This document shows positions 1 to 12,500 of a stretch of 64,000 nucleotides of DNA, piece after piece. A program made the position numbers and the translations under genes. Position 1 is the first letter of the stretch; each line of letters begins with the position of its first letter. Origin of the DNA: Littorina saxatilis (Eukaryota > Mollusca > Gastropoda > Littorinimorpha > Littorinidae); the NCBI RefSeq assembly GCF_037325665.1, contig NC_090245.1, forward strand, positions 48,317,269 to 48,381,268, in the 5' to 3' direction. The notes beneath the pieces were generated by a model. It did no database searches, was not told the DNA's origin, and saw nothing but the letters and a program-made list of their open reading frames with translations.

Positions 1-92
1 TGAATAGCAATTTCTTCCTGTCCATCTGATGCCTCATATAATATTCAGAACTGCGAAAGTGACTCGATCGAGCGTTTGCTCTTCTTGTTATC
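1..92. repeat. Left arm of a 90-bp inverted repeat
   Basis: The first ~92 bases are the reverse complement of 5581-5669 with almost no differences (from TGAATAGCAATTTCTTCC through GCTCTTCTTGTTA). The arm may extend left of the window. It could be the terminal repeat of a ~5.7-kb element or a plain inverted duplication. Confidence 0.85.
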
Positions 93-295
93 CGGTAAAA
101 TGATTGAGCCAATCAAATGCAGAAATACCAAGTAAAAAGTCAGTTTCGGTGCACATGGGGGCATTTTCTACACGGTAGTTTGATTAGCTAATGCGCTTTT
201 TGCTCGGTATAAATCTACCGAGTATCTCAAGCACTCTTTGGCCCAAATACTACTGGTATTTTTACGAGAGCCAATCCGATGCAGAGACGATTTTA

Positions 296-516
296 CCGGT
301 GTCACGAACTGAAAACTCTGCCTGAACAATCCTTCTCATTGCGGTCAATGCGCATGCGCTAACATGGGGAGATTAATCAGGTCGTGAACAACCTAACCAC
401 CCTAACCCATGGTTCGTTCGGTCAAAGGGTCGCATTTTTTAAGTCCAAGATTGGTGCATGCGCATTGACCGCAATGAGAAGGATTGTTCCGCAGAGGTTT
501 CAGTTCGTGACACCGG
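296..516. repeat. Inverted repeat, ~61-bp arms
   Basis: Arm 296-357 and arm 456-516 are reverse complements with few mismatches (core TGTCACGAACTGAAA, then AACAATCCTTCTCATTGC). The loop is about 98 bp. This is a small foldback or MITE. Confidence 0.85.
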
Positions 517-905
517 GTTAAAAGTCAGTTTTGGCGTTCCATAGATACGATCTCTGACTACATCAACAACACGTGAGCAAGCTTTGTTGACAAATGCGGG
601 CTATCCATAATGTAGTGGCACCGAGTTACCATTTTTAATCTAGTGAAGCTGGAAGTTCACAGTACAATGTTTCATCAGGACAACATTTTACTCAGCACAG
701 AGCAACTTCAACTTGAAGTTTCAGCATAGCTGTAAAAGGAGAAAGTTACCATCAATGCTCTTCAGTTTGATATGTACACCTATATTGGAGGACATTAGGT
801 ATCGCGTAGAGAAGTTTAATCGTGTATAGAAGTGAATAGATTGTAGAGCTGAACCAGAGGCCACTGCGTGAATGCCATACCTTCTGACAGAATAGCGAAG
901 CCATA

Positions 906-1741
906 GATACCGAGCAACAAAAGAAACGCGAAAACAATCGTCATTGTTTGATTGACAAAATCTCCAACAATTATAGAGTTAGAATTATCAAACCACAAAA
1001 GTGTGATGAAGGCATGTTTGACCTTGCTTTTGTGTGATTATTTTGATGCTGCGACTGTTTCAACACACGGGACAAGCAGGTTTAACGTTAAAAACATAAT
1101 GCGCGCTCGCAGCACGTGCAAGTGGAGCAGGAGAAATCTGATGTGTGAGATGTGTTCACTAATGCATTAGCAACCAAAAGAGACCATGGCATGCTTGCTG
1201 CCAGTCTCACTTTTGAAACAGCCAGGATGCCAAGACTGACACCACCAAAATGCCAGGTCGATTTAAAGCTGGGGATGATCCAGAAGCGCTGGCATGTGCT
1301 TTAAACGTGCACATGTCAACAGCCTATCACCTTCAGCAATGTTCTGTTCACATTAGAAGCACTGCAGTTATGCAACGCGGTGGATTATTCGCATTACCTC
1401 AATAAGAAAAGATCGCAATTTCCTGCCACAACGTCTTCGAGATCGATTCAATACAGCCACTGACACTACCAGGAACATCATTGGAAGCCACCAGTATCCG
1501 ATCAGTGGCCAGAGAGCGCGATGAAGACTGACTGAGCGATACCTCCAATACTTCGTTAACGTTAAACCTGCTTGTCCCGTGTGTTGAAACAGTCGCAGCA
1601 TCAAAATAATCACACAACAGTTAGGTCAAACATGCCTTCTTCAAACTTTTGTGGTTTGATAATTTTAACTCTATAATTGTTGGAGATTTTGTTAATTAAA
1701 CATTGCAGAATTTTTTCGCATTTCTTTTGTTGCTCGGTATA
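906..1741. mobile_element. Foldback element with ~188-bp inverted arms
   Basis: Arms 906-1093 and 1556-1741 are diverged reverse complements that start GATACCGAGCAAC and share the segment TTTCAACACACGGGACAAGC. The spacer is about 460 bp and shows no coding signal. Long arms with a short spacer suggest a foldback-type or MITE-like DNA element. Confidence 0.75.
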
Positions 1742-1760
1742 ATTATATCATTATTATGAG

Positions 1761-1893
1761 TTATTTCTAATATGCTGACTGTTAGCAAATGATAACAGGC
1801 ATGTCGAGAAAAAAGATATAAAAGGCGAATGCTGATATCGTTTGTGAGACATGACTGTTGTCATTTGCTAACAGTCCGCGTATTAGAAATAAC
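1761..1893. repeat. Hairpin with 46-bp arms
   Basis: Arms 1761-1806 and 1848-1893 pair with a few mismatches (GTTATTTCTAATA at the outer end, GACTGTTAGCAAATGA inside). The loop is about 41 bp. It abuts the foldback at 906-1741. Confidence 0.8.
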
Positions 1894-2920
1894 GGTTTTA
1901 TTACCGTTTAATTCGACCAAAACAAATTTCGAAGCGACCCCACGAATTAGACAGAACAGCTGCAATGGCAACTTGAGCGCTCCTAGCTGATTATGCCTGT
2001 CAGTCAAAGAATTCTCGTGACCTGGGTCAGCCAATCAGAGTAATACTCCTGACGTGATGAATATTCACAGATCAAATGCGTTTGACACACAACAATCTCA
2101 CAAGATAAACCATGTTCAACATACGTTTCGGTTGCTTCGCTTTTTCTTGTTGAATAGAGAGCGACAGATTTAGAACCGACTCAAGACGGATGGGAAATGA
2201 CGTAAAGATACATTTGACGTAACGCTAGTGACGCAATTTCACTTGATTTTCCGAACTTAGGTAATTTAGATTTCAAGTGAGCGGGTCGGCATTTCACACT
2301 CAGAGGATGGGCGGTACCTTGCTGTTCCGTAAAGCACCCACCGACAAAACTCGCTTATCGGTATTCTTTTTAGATAAAGAGAGTATTATCTGACAGCATT
2401 TGAAGTGTCATTCTGTAGAATAAATCACGCTGATATTGTTGATTTACATTTTTACTTTGTTTTGTCAATTTTTAGCTTGATATACAAAAAGGGTCCCTGC
2501 CTGAACGTTATAACATTTAACAGGTCACCTAGAATCCGTCCTGATTGGTCAAAAACCCATATGGGGCACTGAATTGGTAATAATATCCGATGACGATGTA
2601 ATTGCTCAAGATGTTTTTGCACACAACTCCAGAAACGTTGCATGATATTTTGTATTTTTTTTAAATTTTATTTTTTACTTGTTATGAAAGTTGAATTTTT
2701 GTTGTTGATAAAAAGGACCTGGCGTTTGTAAAGTTTTGTGTTTAATGGCCGAGGTTTTGTAGTCATTTCCCCTTTTTTCATCCTCAAGATTTTGTCTGAC
2801 TGAAAATCTTTTTTGAAAGCGGCCAACCAACCAACCAACAACAACAAAAACACACACAAAAACAATCATAAAAAAGCTAAATAAGATGCGAACGAACGTC
2901 TTTATGGTTTCACCAGCTAA

Positions 2921-2981
2921 GTGTTTGTTTGTTTGTTTGCTTAACGCCCAGCCGACCACGAAGGGCCATATCAGGGCGGCC
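2921..2981 (-). repeat. SINE-tail fragment
   Basis: TTAACGCCCAGCCGACCACG and AAGGGCCATATCAGGGCGG follow GTTTGTTTGTTTG. The form resembles the 3' tail of the SINE at 4288-4651 (TTTAACGTCG, then ACCACGAAGG), so it is probably a related family's tail. Confidence 0.55.
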
Positions 2982-3939
2982 AGCTAAGTGCCATAGTTGT
3001 GTACATATTCAGGGTGAAGTTTAAAAAAACTGCTTCTGTTTAAAATCTTGACTGGATTCTTGCTGAAATTGTCTTCCATAAATAATTCACAATAAAACGG
3101 GCTTGCAAACATCCCTGCATCTGGTATCAAAAGCAGAGAGCACCAATCTCATCAACAGCAGTAGACCTACCCAGGCTATTCAGTGTTGGTGTGCATACCG
3201 GTTTACACAGGAATAAATGTATGTGTTAATCGTGAAATACATTCCACATTTATCTTCGCCATCCTTCCAAAATACCTTGTTTGAATAGCTGGACATAATT
3301 TACCTTAAAGTTAGCTTGCATAATTGCAGCTGCACATCATTTGCATAAATGAAGCTGAACATCATTTGCATAAATACAGATGAACAGCACAGTGGCTGAA
3401 GAACATGTTCCAAATAACTTTTCACACAGGGTTGATGGTTTGAGTGGTGAAGAGTTTTGTAATACGTATTCTGTTTTGATATTTCATGAAAAATCTGTGA
3501 TCTATTATGCATTTGTATGTGCGTAGCAATTGTTTTTATTTGACTTTTTGTTTATGTTTGTGTGTGTGTAAGCTGCCAATGCTTATAAAATAGAGAAAAT
3601 TCAACTTAGCATTTTTCCGTTTCTGAAACTTGATACTAAAGCTCATTATCAGTGTGTGCATGTTTGTGTAACATCATGGGAGTGTGTGTGTGTGTGCATG
3701 TGATAGAATGTGTTTGTCTATCGGAGAGAGAGAGAGTCTATGCGAGAGAGAGAGAGAGTTGTGTGTTTGATGTGTGTTCATACAGCAAGTTGAAGCAACT
3801 GATCTGCACGCCAAACAGAGCTGAAAGGCTGCACTAACACACCTGAACCATCATAGAATCAATGCTTACAGATACCAAGGAAAACCAAGGAGAGGACAGA
3901 ACAAGAGTCATAAGACAAGATCACTGTCCACACATTCAC

Positions 3940-3945
3940 TTTATT
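3940..3945 (-). terminator. EIF2S2: Candidate polyadenylation signal for EIF2S2
   Basis: AATAAA on the minus strand (TTTATT on plus) lies about 2.4 kb after the stop codon, and I saw no good AATAAA closer to it. If used, the 3' UTR would contain the SINE at 4288-4651 and the repeat at 5677-6157. This is inferred from the motif only. Confidence 0.35.
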
Positions 3946-4287
3946 GTGCTGTGAACATCACAGAGCCCAGCAGGTACTGCAGTTCAACCCTCTATCACAC
4001 ACACACAACGCACACTGACTGCACCCACATACACACCAACACTCATGTTTCTCAAAGCCCTAGTCCACACACACACAGACATGAAGGACGACAAGGACAA
4101 CAAGCTAACAACTGATGGCTTACAGCTGAACCAGGTACAAATGAAGCCAAGTGCTAAGCTAGAAGGATGGAAACTTGTTCTCAAAAAGAAAAAAACACCT
4201 CAGCATACAACTTTGTTTCACTGAAGAACTGAAAACAAACAAAACTCCAAGCTGCTGGGTGCCATGAACAAGAAAGGATAATTAATT

Positions 4288-4651
4288 CTTTCTTTATTTG
4301 GTGTTTAACGTCGTTTTCAACCACGAAGGGTTATATCGCGATGGGGAAAGGGGGAAGATGGGATAGAGCCACTTGTCAATTGTTTCTTGTTCACAAAAGC
4401 ACTAATCAAAAATTTGCTCCAGGGGCTTGCAACGTAGTACAATATATTATCTTACTGGGAGAATGCAAGTTTCCAGTACAAAGGACTTAACATTTCTTAC
4501 ATACTGCTTGACTAAAATCTTTACAAAAATTGACTATATTCTATACAAGAAACACTTAACAAGGGTAAAAGGAGAAACAAAATCCCTTAGTCGCCTCTTA
4601 CGACATGCTGGGGAGCATCGGGTAAATTCTTCCCCCTAACCCGCGGGGGGT
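4288..4651 (-). mobile_element. Full-length SINE (family A) with 12-bp target duplication
   Basis: The element is flanked by perfect copies of GGATAATTAATT at 4276-4287 and 4652-4663. On the minus strand it starts with a CCCCCCGCGGGTTAGGGGG head and ends CGACGTTAAACACCAAATAA plus a short tail. Two plus-strand relatives are at 26131-26370 and 27284-27625. No tRNA-like A/B box was recognised, so 'SINE' rests on size, target duplications and 5' truncation of other copies. Confidence 0.85.
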
Positions 4652-5580
4652 GGATAATTAATTACATTTTAAACAAGAACATAAGTATCCACAAGCTATA
4701 AACCAGAATCAATTAACAGCAAAAAAGGTCACAGCTACACACAAAAATTACCTAAACGGACAATAAAGGTATGCTTTTCGGTGCTACCACAACAGGACTG
4801 CCTTATGAACGTCAGCAAAGATATCAGAACCTCAACTCAGAAAAAGCATCAGAATAACCTGATGGACACTTGCTAGCAGCTCTGACTTTGCAGGTGTTAC
4901 AAGAAACCCAACACTTCAAGTGTTCAAGATTTCAGTACGCAGAGAAATATGTCTTTACTCTATTTAATGGTCTACGTTGCTAATGTCTGCACATGAAAAC
5001 CTCACAGAAACCATTCATAACCCTATAAGTCTCTAAATATTTGTAGGTAGTGCAGTCTATGTATTCTATTTTGCCAAGAACTATTCCACTCAACAACTTG
5101 AGAATCAGAAAACAGTATATGAACAAAATAACCAGAACTGCTATCTTTGTCAACAGACACATACATCTCTCTTGCAAAAATCACTCACTCCAAAAAATGA
5201 CATCACATAAGGTCAGAAATATACACGACAGCATTTTTCCTCTTTAGGGAAGACACGCCTGTATAACCATTCAGAGCAGCACTCTTCCACACGCACACAT
5301 TTACCCCACGTTCAAGATTACATCTATGCCGACACCTAATGCCAAACTTGCCCCAACCTTGCCTGGCCCTCCTGACTCACTTTAGTTTCAGTCAAAAAAC
5401 AAAAAAAACAAAAATTCAACAAAAGTCAGAAAAAGTAACCTCTATATACAGAAACAAATGGACATATACACTCAAATGTTCCCTGCTCACTACAATGAAT
5501 TAAAGTCTTTTCATGAAACCGTTGTCACACAAACAAAGCTGCTATTTCACCAAATATGTATAATTTAAAAAAATAACACT

Positions 5581-5669
5581 AACAAGAAGAGCAAACGCTC
5601 GATCGAGTCACTTTCGCAGTTCTGAATATTATATGAGGCATCAGATGGACAGGAAGAAATTGCTATTCA
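5581..5669. repeat. Right arm of a 90-bp inverted repeat
   Basis: This is the mate of 1-92. It ends at CTATTCA, directly before the GAGTCAC repeat. The interval between the arms contains the putative end of the EIF2S2 transcript. Confidence 0.85.
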
Positions 5670-5676
5670 CAACACA

Positions 5677-6157
5677 ATGAGTCACGTTCACATAAAATTT
5701 GAGCCCGGTCACTTTTATAGTTTCCGAGAAAAGCCCAACGTTAAGTTGTGTGTTGCCGAACAGAAAAGGCTAGTTATCTCCCTTGTTTTTCTGATAACGT
5801 TCGTAAAAGGCTACAGATGTAAATACTTTGATGTAAAGAATAATCCTACAAAGTTTCAATCACATCCGATGAACTTTGTCAAAGATATAAAATGTCTAAT
5901 TTTTCCTTTGACGCTGACCTGTGACCTTGAAAAAGGTCAAAGGTCAACGAAACCATTGTTAAAGTGTAGAGGTCATTGGAGGTCACGACTAAACAAAATA
6001 TGAGCCCGATCGCTTTGATAGTTTCCGAGAAAAGTCCAACGTTAAGGTGGTGTCTACGGACGGCCGGCCGGACGGCCGGCCGGACGGCCGGCCGGCCGGC
6101 CGGACAGACTAACACTGACCGATTACATAGAGTCACTTTTTCTCAAGTGACTCAAAA
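5677..6157. repeat. GAGTCAC-ended repeat with GGCCGGAC run
   Basis: It starts GAGTCACGTTCAC and ends with a GAGTCACTTTTTCTCAAGTG hairpin. It carries two ~40-bp copies of CGATC/GGTCAC...TTTCCGAGAAAAG.CCAACGTTAA and a 40-bp GGCCGGAC tract at 6058-6103. AGGTCA/TGACCT words are frequent, including AAGGTCAAAGGTCA at about 5934-5947. It is related to the repeats at 30290-31380 (CCAACGTTAA, GGACGG run, GACTCAC hairpin). Confidence 0.75.
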
Positions 6158-6378
6158 ATAACACTTGTATTTCAATTTTTACTGCTATGACAGAACCACT
6201 TATGTATATTTTCAAAAGAAAACACTGAAAATGTAACAAATGCTCGTATTTCACTGCTGTAACAGGACAACTTATTCCATTTTTGGAGCAAAACAGACAG
6301 ACAAAAAAAGACGACGCAACAGAAGCAGAACCAGGAGGGACAGAACAGGCCGCGATGTGAGTGTAGCCGGTGGGTGGT

Positions 6379-6554
6379 TTAAGCTGTTTTAGCGCGAATG
6401 GCGGCACGCTTGCCGGTAACCGCCTGGAAACCGGTTTTGATGGAGGCGACAGAGCAGCGAGAGCCACACGTTTCACACTGGAGGAAGAAGAGACGCGTGT
6501 CTTTCTGCAGGATGGTGTCCCTTGACCGGCAAGTGTGACACGTCACGTACTCCT
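6379..6554 (-). CDS. EIF2S2: EIF2S2 exon 9: C4 zinc ribbon and stop
   Basis: This last coding exon begins after the acceptor TTGCAG and encodes the zinc ribbon (CHTC, then CETC 17 residues later) followed by [17 protein letters not shown], nearly identical to vertebrate eIF2 beta. It ends at TAA at 6381-6379. The zinc ribbon is needed for accurate start-codon selection in known eIF2 beta proteins. Confidence 0.96.
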
Positions 6555-9500
6555 CTGCAACCACAAGTGACACAAATTATGCACACTGGGACAAACTGTT
6601 CATGTACAGAGAGAGACCGGCAGACAATCTTTGAATTGCATTTTTGCCACCTGAAAACACAAAAGAGAGAAGAAAAAAAACAAGTCGCGTAAGGTGAAAT
6701 GACAACATTTAGTCAAGCTGTCGAACTCACAGAGTGAAACTGAACGCACTGCATTTTTTCACCAAGACCGCATACTCGTACTTTCGTCAGTCCACCGCTC
6801 GTTGCAAAGGCAGTGCAATCGACAAGCCAGAATAGTGCTGTAATGGTCGCGCTGTATTCTTTTTAGCGTACTGAGTTTGCTTTTAATCCAAACATATCAT
6901 ATCTATATGTTTTTGGAATCAGGGACCGACAAGGAATAAGATGAAATTGTCTCTAAATCGATTTCGGATAATTAATTTTAATAATAATTTTCATATTTTT
7001 AATTTTTAGAGCTTGTTTGTAATCCAAATATAACATATGTATATGTTTTTGGAATCAGAAAATGACGAAGAATAAGATGAAATTGTTTTTGGTTCGTTTA
7101 AAAAAATAAATTTTTAATGACAAGTTTCCGATTTTTAATGACCAAATTCATCAATTATTTTTTAAGCCACCAAGCTGAAATGCAATACCAAAGTCCGGCC
7201 TTCGTCGAAGATTGCTTTGCCAAAATTTCCTTCAATTTTATTAAAAAATTAGGGTGTGACAGTGCCGCCTCAACTTTTACAAAAAGCCGGATATGACGTC
7301 ATCAAAGGCATTTATCAAAAAAGATTAAAAAACGTCCGGGGATATCATTCCCAGGAACTCTCATGTTAAATTTCATAAAGATCGGTCCAGTAGTTTAGTC
7401 TGAATCGCTCTACACACACACACAGACAGAGACACAGAAACACACACATACACCACGACCCTCGTCTCGATTCCCCCTCTATGTAAAAACATTTAGTCAA
7501 AACTTGACTAAATGTAAAAAGAGAAGGAAAGACAGAAAGAAAAAAAAAGTAAGGAGAGAAACAAAAATCAAATGAGGCAGAAATAATGAACAAGCTTACA
7601 CAATCCCAGCTGAGCCTTCAAATTCCTCCAAAATATTCTGGAGATAAAATATTCTTGTTCGGTATTCATATCCCTTTTGTTGGTGTGTAAAACCACAACA
7701 GCAAAATAACAACAAAAACTTCTGTTCTGATTTTTGTAAAAAAGCAGATGACCCTTCAAACATTATAAGGGAAGATAGGACAGAGGAGAAAGACAAGGAG
7801 CCAGAAAGTATACAGACACACGACATGCACAGTATCACCACAGCGTGGTGTCCGCTTACCAATGTAGCTTACCAATGTAGCTTACCAATGTAGCTTACCA
7901 ATGTAGCTTACCAATGTACTCCTCACAACATTCTCCAACAGCAAAGGGGAGAGAGAAGAGAAGGGAAAATCAAGAGAAGAGCACGACAAGGCGGAGACAC
8001 ACACGATGCACTGCATGCAGAGCATTTTGGGAACCAAGTAGCTCAGTTGGTAGAGCACTGGATTTGTGATCCTAGGGTCATGGGTTCAAATTCAGGCCGG
8101 GACAGACATGAGTCAACTTTACGTGCATACTCAGACGGTATCCATGCCCCATCCCCGTGTAAACACATAAAAGACCTCGGTCATTCTGCAATAAGCGCAG
8201 GTGGATGATTACACCCAAACACATGCACAACTGGATAGCGCGACTCTTGTTGCCGCTAGCTTACCACAGGGAAGAAGTGACTCAAATTCCAAGCAAAGGG
8301 ATATTAAAGTAAATTAAAAGAAAAATGGTGTCCACTTACTGATGTATCTCCTGAGCACGTTTTCTATCTGTTTCTGTGTGTACTTCCCTCTGATGAGCAG
8401 CTGGTTGTTGCCGTCCACAGAACCACTGCAATCACACACAGCACGGTCATTAGAAAAAGTGAGTGAGAGAGAGAGAGATGTAGCAAGAGAGACAGACCAA
8501 GAGAAATAGAGAGAGAGAGAAAGGGAGAGGGAGAGAGAGAGAAAGGGAGAGAGAGAGGGGGGGGAGAGGGAGGGAGGGAGAGAGATGTAGCAAGAGAGAC
8601 AGACCAAGAGAAATAGAGAGAGAAAGGGAGAGAGGGGGAAGAGAGAGGGCGGAGAGAGAGGGGGGGAGAGAGAGGGGGGGAGGGGGGAGAGAGGGGGGGG
8701 GGAGAGAGAGGGGGAGAGAGAGAGATGTAGCAAGAGGGAGACCAAGAGAAATAGAGAAAGGGAGAGAGAGGGAGGGAGAGAGAGAGGGAGGGAGAGAGAG
8801 AAAGAGAGAGAGCGGAGAGAGAGAGAGAGAGAGAGGGAGACAAAGAGAGAGAGAAAGAGAAGGAGAGGGAAGGAAAACAATCCTAGACACTGTGTCTAGA
8901 ATTGTAAAGACACACTGTATCTAAAAGACTCACTATTTCAAATGTTGGTTCTACAAAAGAACTAAGCAAGGGAAATAACTGTGAAGACCAACACAACACT
9001 GAACAAGTGCTTACCTTGTACCCAACTCAGCCAGGAGGAAAGCAAGAACGTGCTTTGGCTGACGATGCAAGCTGAAACAGACAATAACAGCATGTTCACC
9101 ATACAATACTCGACTTATTCATCTAATATAGATGAATTGTGGAAATAACTCTGGGTTTGTATGGGTTGTGAAAGTGAAGACTCTTGCTTTTGGTTAGGCA
9201 AGCTTTCTACACATGCTTCTTGTCCACGTGTTTTAGACACGCACGCCCCTATGAAGTCACATGGGAAAGCTTGACTCACTTAAAGCAAGAGTGTTCACTC
9301 TTTCACAACCCATACAAACCCGACAGAGTTAGTTCCGAACATCATCAATTACAACTAAATGTTATACATGTAACCCTCACAATCATGTGCTAAGTTACTG
9401 GTGAAGTAAATCTTCTGTTGTACCTACCAGTAAAGTACTACTGCCACCCAAGTATGCGGATACTGAATGTGACACCCCGCCAACTCTTCTCCAATCCTAC

Positions 9501-12500
9501 ATCATAACATTTGTCATCAGAGACAGAACGGACAGTCTGCAGATGTCACCAGAGTCAATGAAGAAAGTCTTGCTGGTGCCCACCCTTACCCCCTTTCACT
9601 CTACCGGAGCTAACCCCCCAAAATCACACATGAATTGTCCATGGTATCCAATACATAATACACGCAGCCTGCAGATGTCAGGAAATGGTGCCCCCACCCC
9701 AACTTTCAGTGTTCACACACAGACCCTCCCCTCCTTCCACTGACATCCTATCCCCCACCGACCTCCCCTTCCCCTTGCTCCATGAGCCACGCCACCTGGT
9801 GTCAGTGACCTCTACGTAGGCCGGTACTCACAGCCTGCAGATGTCGGCGAAGTTAGCGAAGGACGTTTTCCTGGTGCCCACCCTCAGCACCTGTGGGGGT
9901 CGCATCACGAAGCGTTTCTTGTCGCCCGCAATCATCTCTGGGTTCTTCTCGCGCATGATGTCGAACACTCGCAACAGCAGCTGTCAAACACCCACCAACA
10001 CATCACTGTCACTTCAACCACAGTCCTGACTGACCAGTGTTAATTCCTATTGTCACTTCTGACACAGTCCAGCAAGTATAAGGTGCACACAGACAGTCTT
10101 GCTGTTCATAGCAATGTCTAACACTATTTTGCACAGTGCTATACTTAAAAAGGCAGCCTGTTTCACTCACACAAAGACCTGAGAAAAAAACACAGCAAAA
10201 ACTTCAGAACAAGAGTAACCCTGAAAATCTCCACTTTACACGTGTAGGCTTTAAATTAAGGTAAAATGAAGGTCTCAAGAGACATCAGCAAACTGTGTAT
10301 GAAAACATAGCAGGCAAAGGGTTAAGATGACTCACCTCATCGTAAGTGTAGTCTCTGTCGGAGGAGCTCCATGCTTTGTTGTTGGACCCGTCTGGCTGAT
10401 CAGCACCCGTGTCCTCTGAAAACATAAACACTCCGGTCAGTGGGTCTACACATCACTTTTGCGCTACCCATTCACACGGAAACTTAATAAGGTAAATGAA
10501 TAGTTCTGTCATTTAGTCTGCATGTGTGAGACTGTGAGCACATGTACACGGACCGAAACAGAGAGCTACACAACACACTCTCCTTATGCAGCACTTTGGA
10601 AGACATTTAAAGGACACTGGGTGAACAACTACACAATGGACACTTGCTCACAGCTGTGTAAAATTCACATCCCCTTCTACACATCCATGCCAGAGTAGGC
10701 AAAATCGAAAACGCACTATTATTTCCAATCTTCCATATGGAGCATGTGATGCCAAACACAAATTATCCATACACACAGTGAATTTCAAACACACATCCAT
10801 ATACACACACTTTCTATGTTAACTGCATAGACTCTCTAGAGCATTGGATGTCCAGCACACATCCAAACACAGTAACTTTCTACGTTCATTGCATAGAATA
10901 ATGCATGTCAAACACACATCCATACACACATACATGTACTTACTATAATTCACTGCAATGGACAAAGAGTAAGACAGAACCACAAAGCTGCATGGGACAA
11001 GGAAAGGGGCGAGCACTCAGTTGCCATCTTTATTCTCACCTTCATCCCTGTCAATCTCTTCGTCAAAGTCCTCAGTGTTCCTGGACTTCTTTTTCTTCTT
11101 CTTCTTGCCCAGGTCCAGAGAAAACTCGTCATCCATGCCAAAGTCTCCACCTTCACCAGCCGTCTGGTTTGAACCATCCTCCTGCTACATTGCAAACGGT
11201 CAAGTCATTGACAAAATCACAAAAATTAAGTGGTTTTAAAAAAAAAGTTTTTTTTAAAAAATATTTGTTGTCCTAAAAAGTAAAATTTGCATGATTTATG
11301 GGGTCAGAATTAATGTTTTTTGTTTGACATTTTTTTTTTAATAAAGGTAAACAATTTTATTTTCATCACCTTAATTTCAAAAGCTTGAACAGTTACAGGG
11401 TAAAAAAAAAGTACCCAGTTTCATTGGAAAAAAGAAGACAAAACATGCAGTAACCATGATTATGCATCCACTTTCTGCTAAAAACTACCGTACTTTCCGG
11501 GTCATAAGGCGCGACTTTTTTCCTCGAGTTTGACCCCTGGGTCTTGTATAAGGAAGCGCCTAATCCGTGTGTGAAATACGAAAAAAATCGAAGAGACCAC
11601 CTGAGTACCAGTCAAACAACTTGTGATAATGCATGTTTCAGCTACTAGGTACTACCCTGGCCAAGTTTCCTCTCAAGACATCAAAGAGACCGCCCCATAG
11701 GTTAAACTCGGTCACTGACCCCAGTGCAGGAAGTGTTTCCTCTCTCAGATCTATGACAGGGGAAACACCTCTCATAGCAAAAACTGGGTCATTGACCCCT
11801 GGGAAGAAGGTCAGTGTCTAAACAAGGCAACCCAGCTATCACAATGGACCTGCCTTTGATCTCCCCGCACACACAGAGCACACATATTTCCACTCTGTAT
11901 TCTTCCTTTGATGTGCGGCTTATTTTCATTCTTCCACCGTTTGTTACCGGTATACTTTTTTAATTTTGGTGCGCCCTATCGGCCCCCTGCGCCCAATGGG
12001 TGACTGGATTACAATTTTGTTTAAAAAGAAGGGGGTGCGCCTTATGCGCTGTAGCGCTTTGTAACCCGGAAAGTACGGTAACCATTTCTATGTAATTTTT
12101 AGCCAAAGGATATTTCAATGACAGTTCAACTTAAACTTTAGCAAAAGAAGTGAATAGAAGACGAGTTCAAAATGTTGATACCAGTTACCGCATGCTTCGG
12201 TTGACTTTCTGGATCAACCAGCTGTACTTACCGGTAAAGCATCTCCTACTTCCTCCATGTCAAAAGCCTTCTTTTTCTTCTTCTTCTTTTTTAGCCCCCC
12301 GAAGTCCATGTCAAGCGAGAGATCTGGGGATGTTGACAAAATTACATAAATGATTTACATGCATCATAAACCTCACTAAACTCCCCCATTTTCTGTTGAT
12401 GCTAAGGTATTGGCGGTAATAACAGAAACTCAAACTAAACTCAAAGGACAGTATCATACTCATACAGTAGTACAAACATCTTATTCTCACACCTTTATGA

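Larger units (their letters stand above)
1..3920. other. Intergenic, no gene recognised
   Basis: No open frame here resembles a known protein or shows exon-like conservation. The stretch is made of inverted repeats (listed separately), a SINE-tail fragment at 2921-2981, AT-rich sequence, and GT- and GA-rich simple repeats near 3555-3770. Confidence 0.6.

Noticed and set aside
952-1617. 72- and 81-residue open frames sharing peptides
   Set aside because: They are mirror readings of the two arms of a foldback repeat.
6055-6105. GGCCGGCC run as a CpG island or promoter
   Set aside because: A 4-8-bp tandem run within a dispersed repeat; similar runs occur at 31000-31040 and 31296-31335 inside an intron.
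8035-8110. Independent tRNA gene
   Set aside because: A- and B-box-like words are present, but the sequence runs straight into a SINE body with an A-rich tail and other genomic fragments of that body exist.
8314-8890. Long minus-strand open frames of Leu/Ser/Pro (up to 188 residues)
   Set aside because: They lie wholly in a GA/CT-rich minisatellite that is open in all minus frames; no protein family and no splice context.
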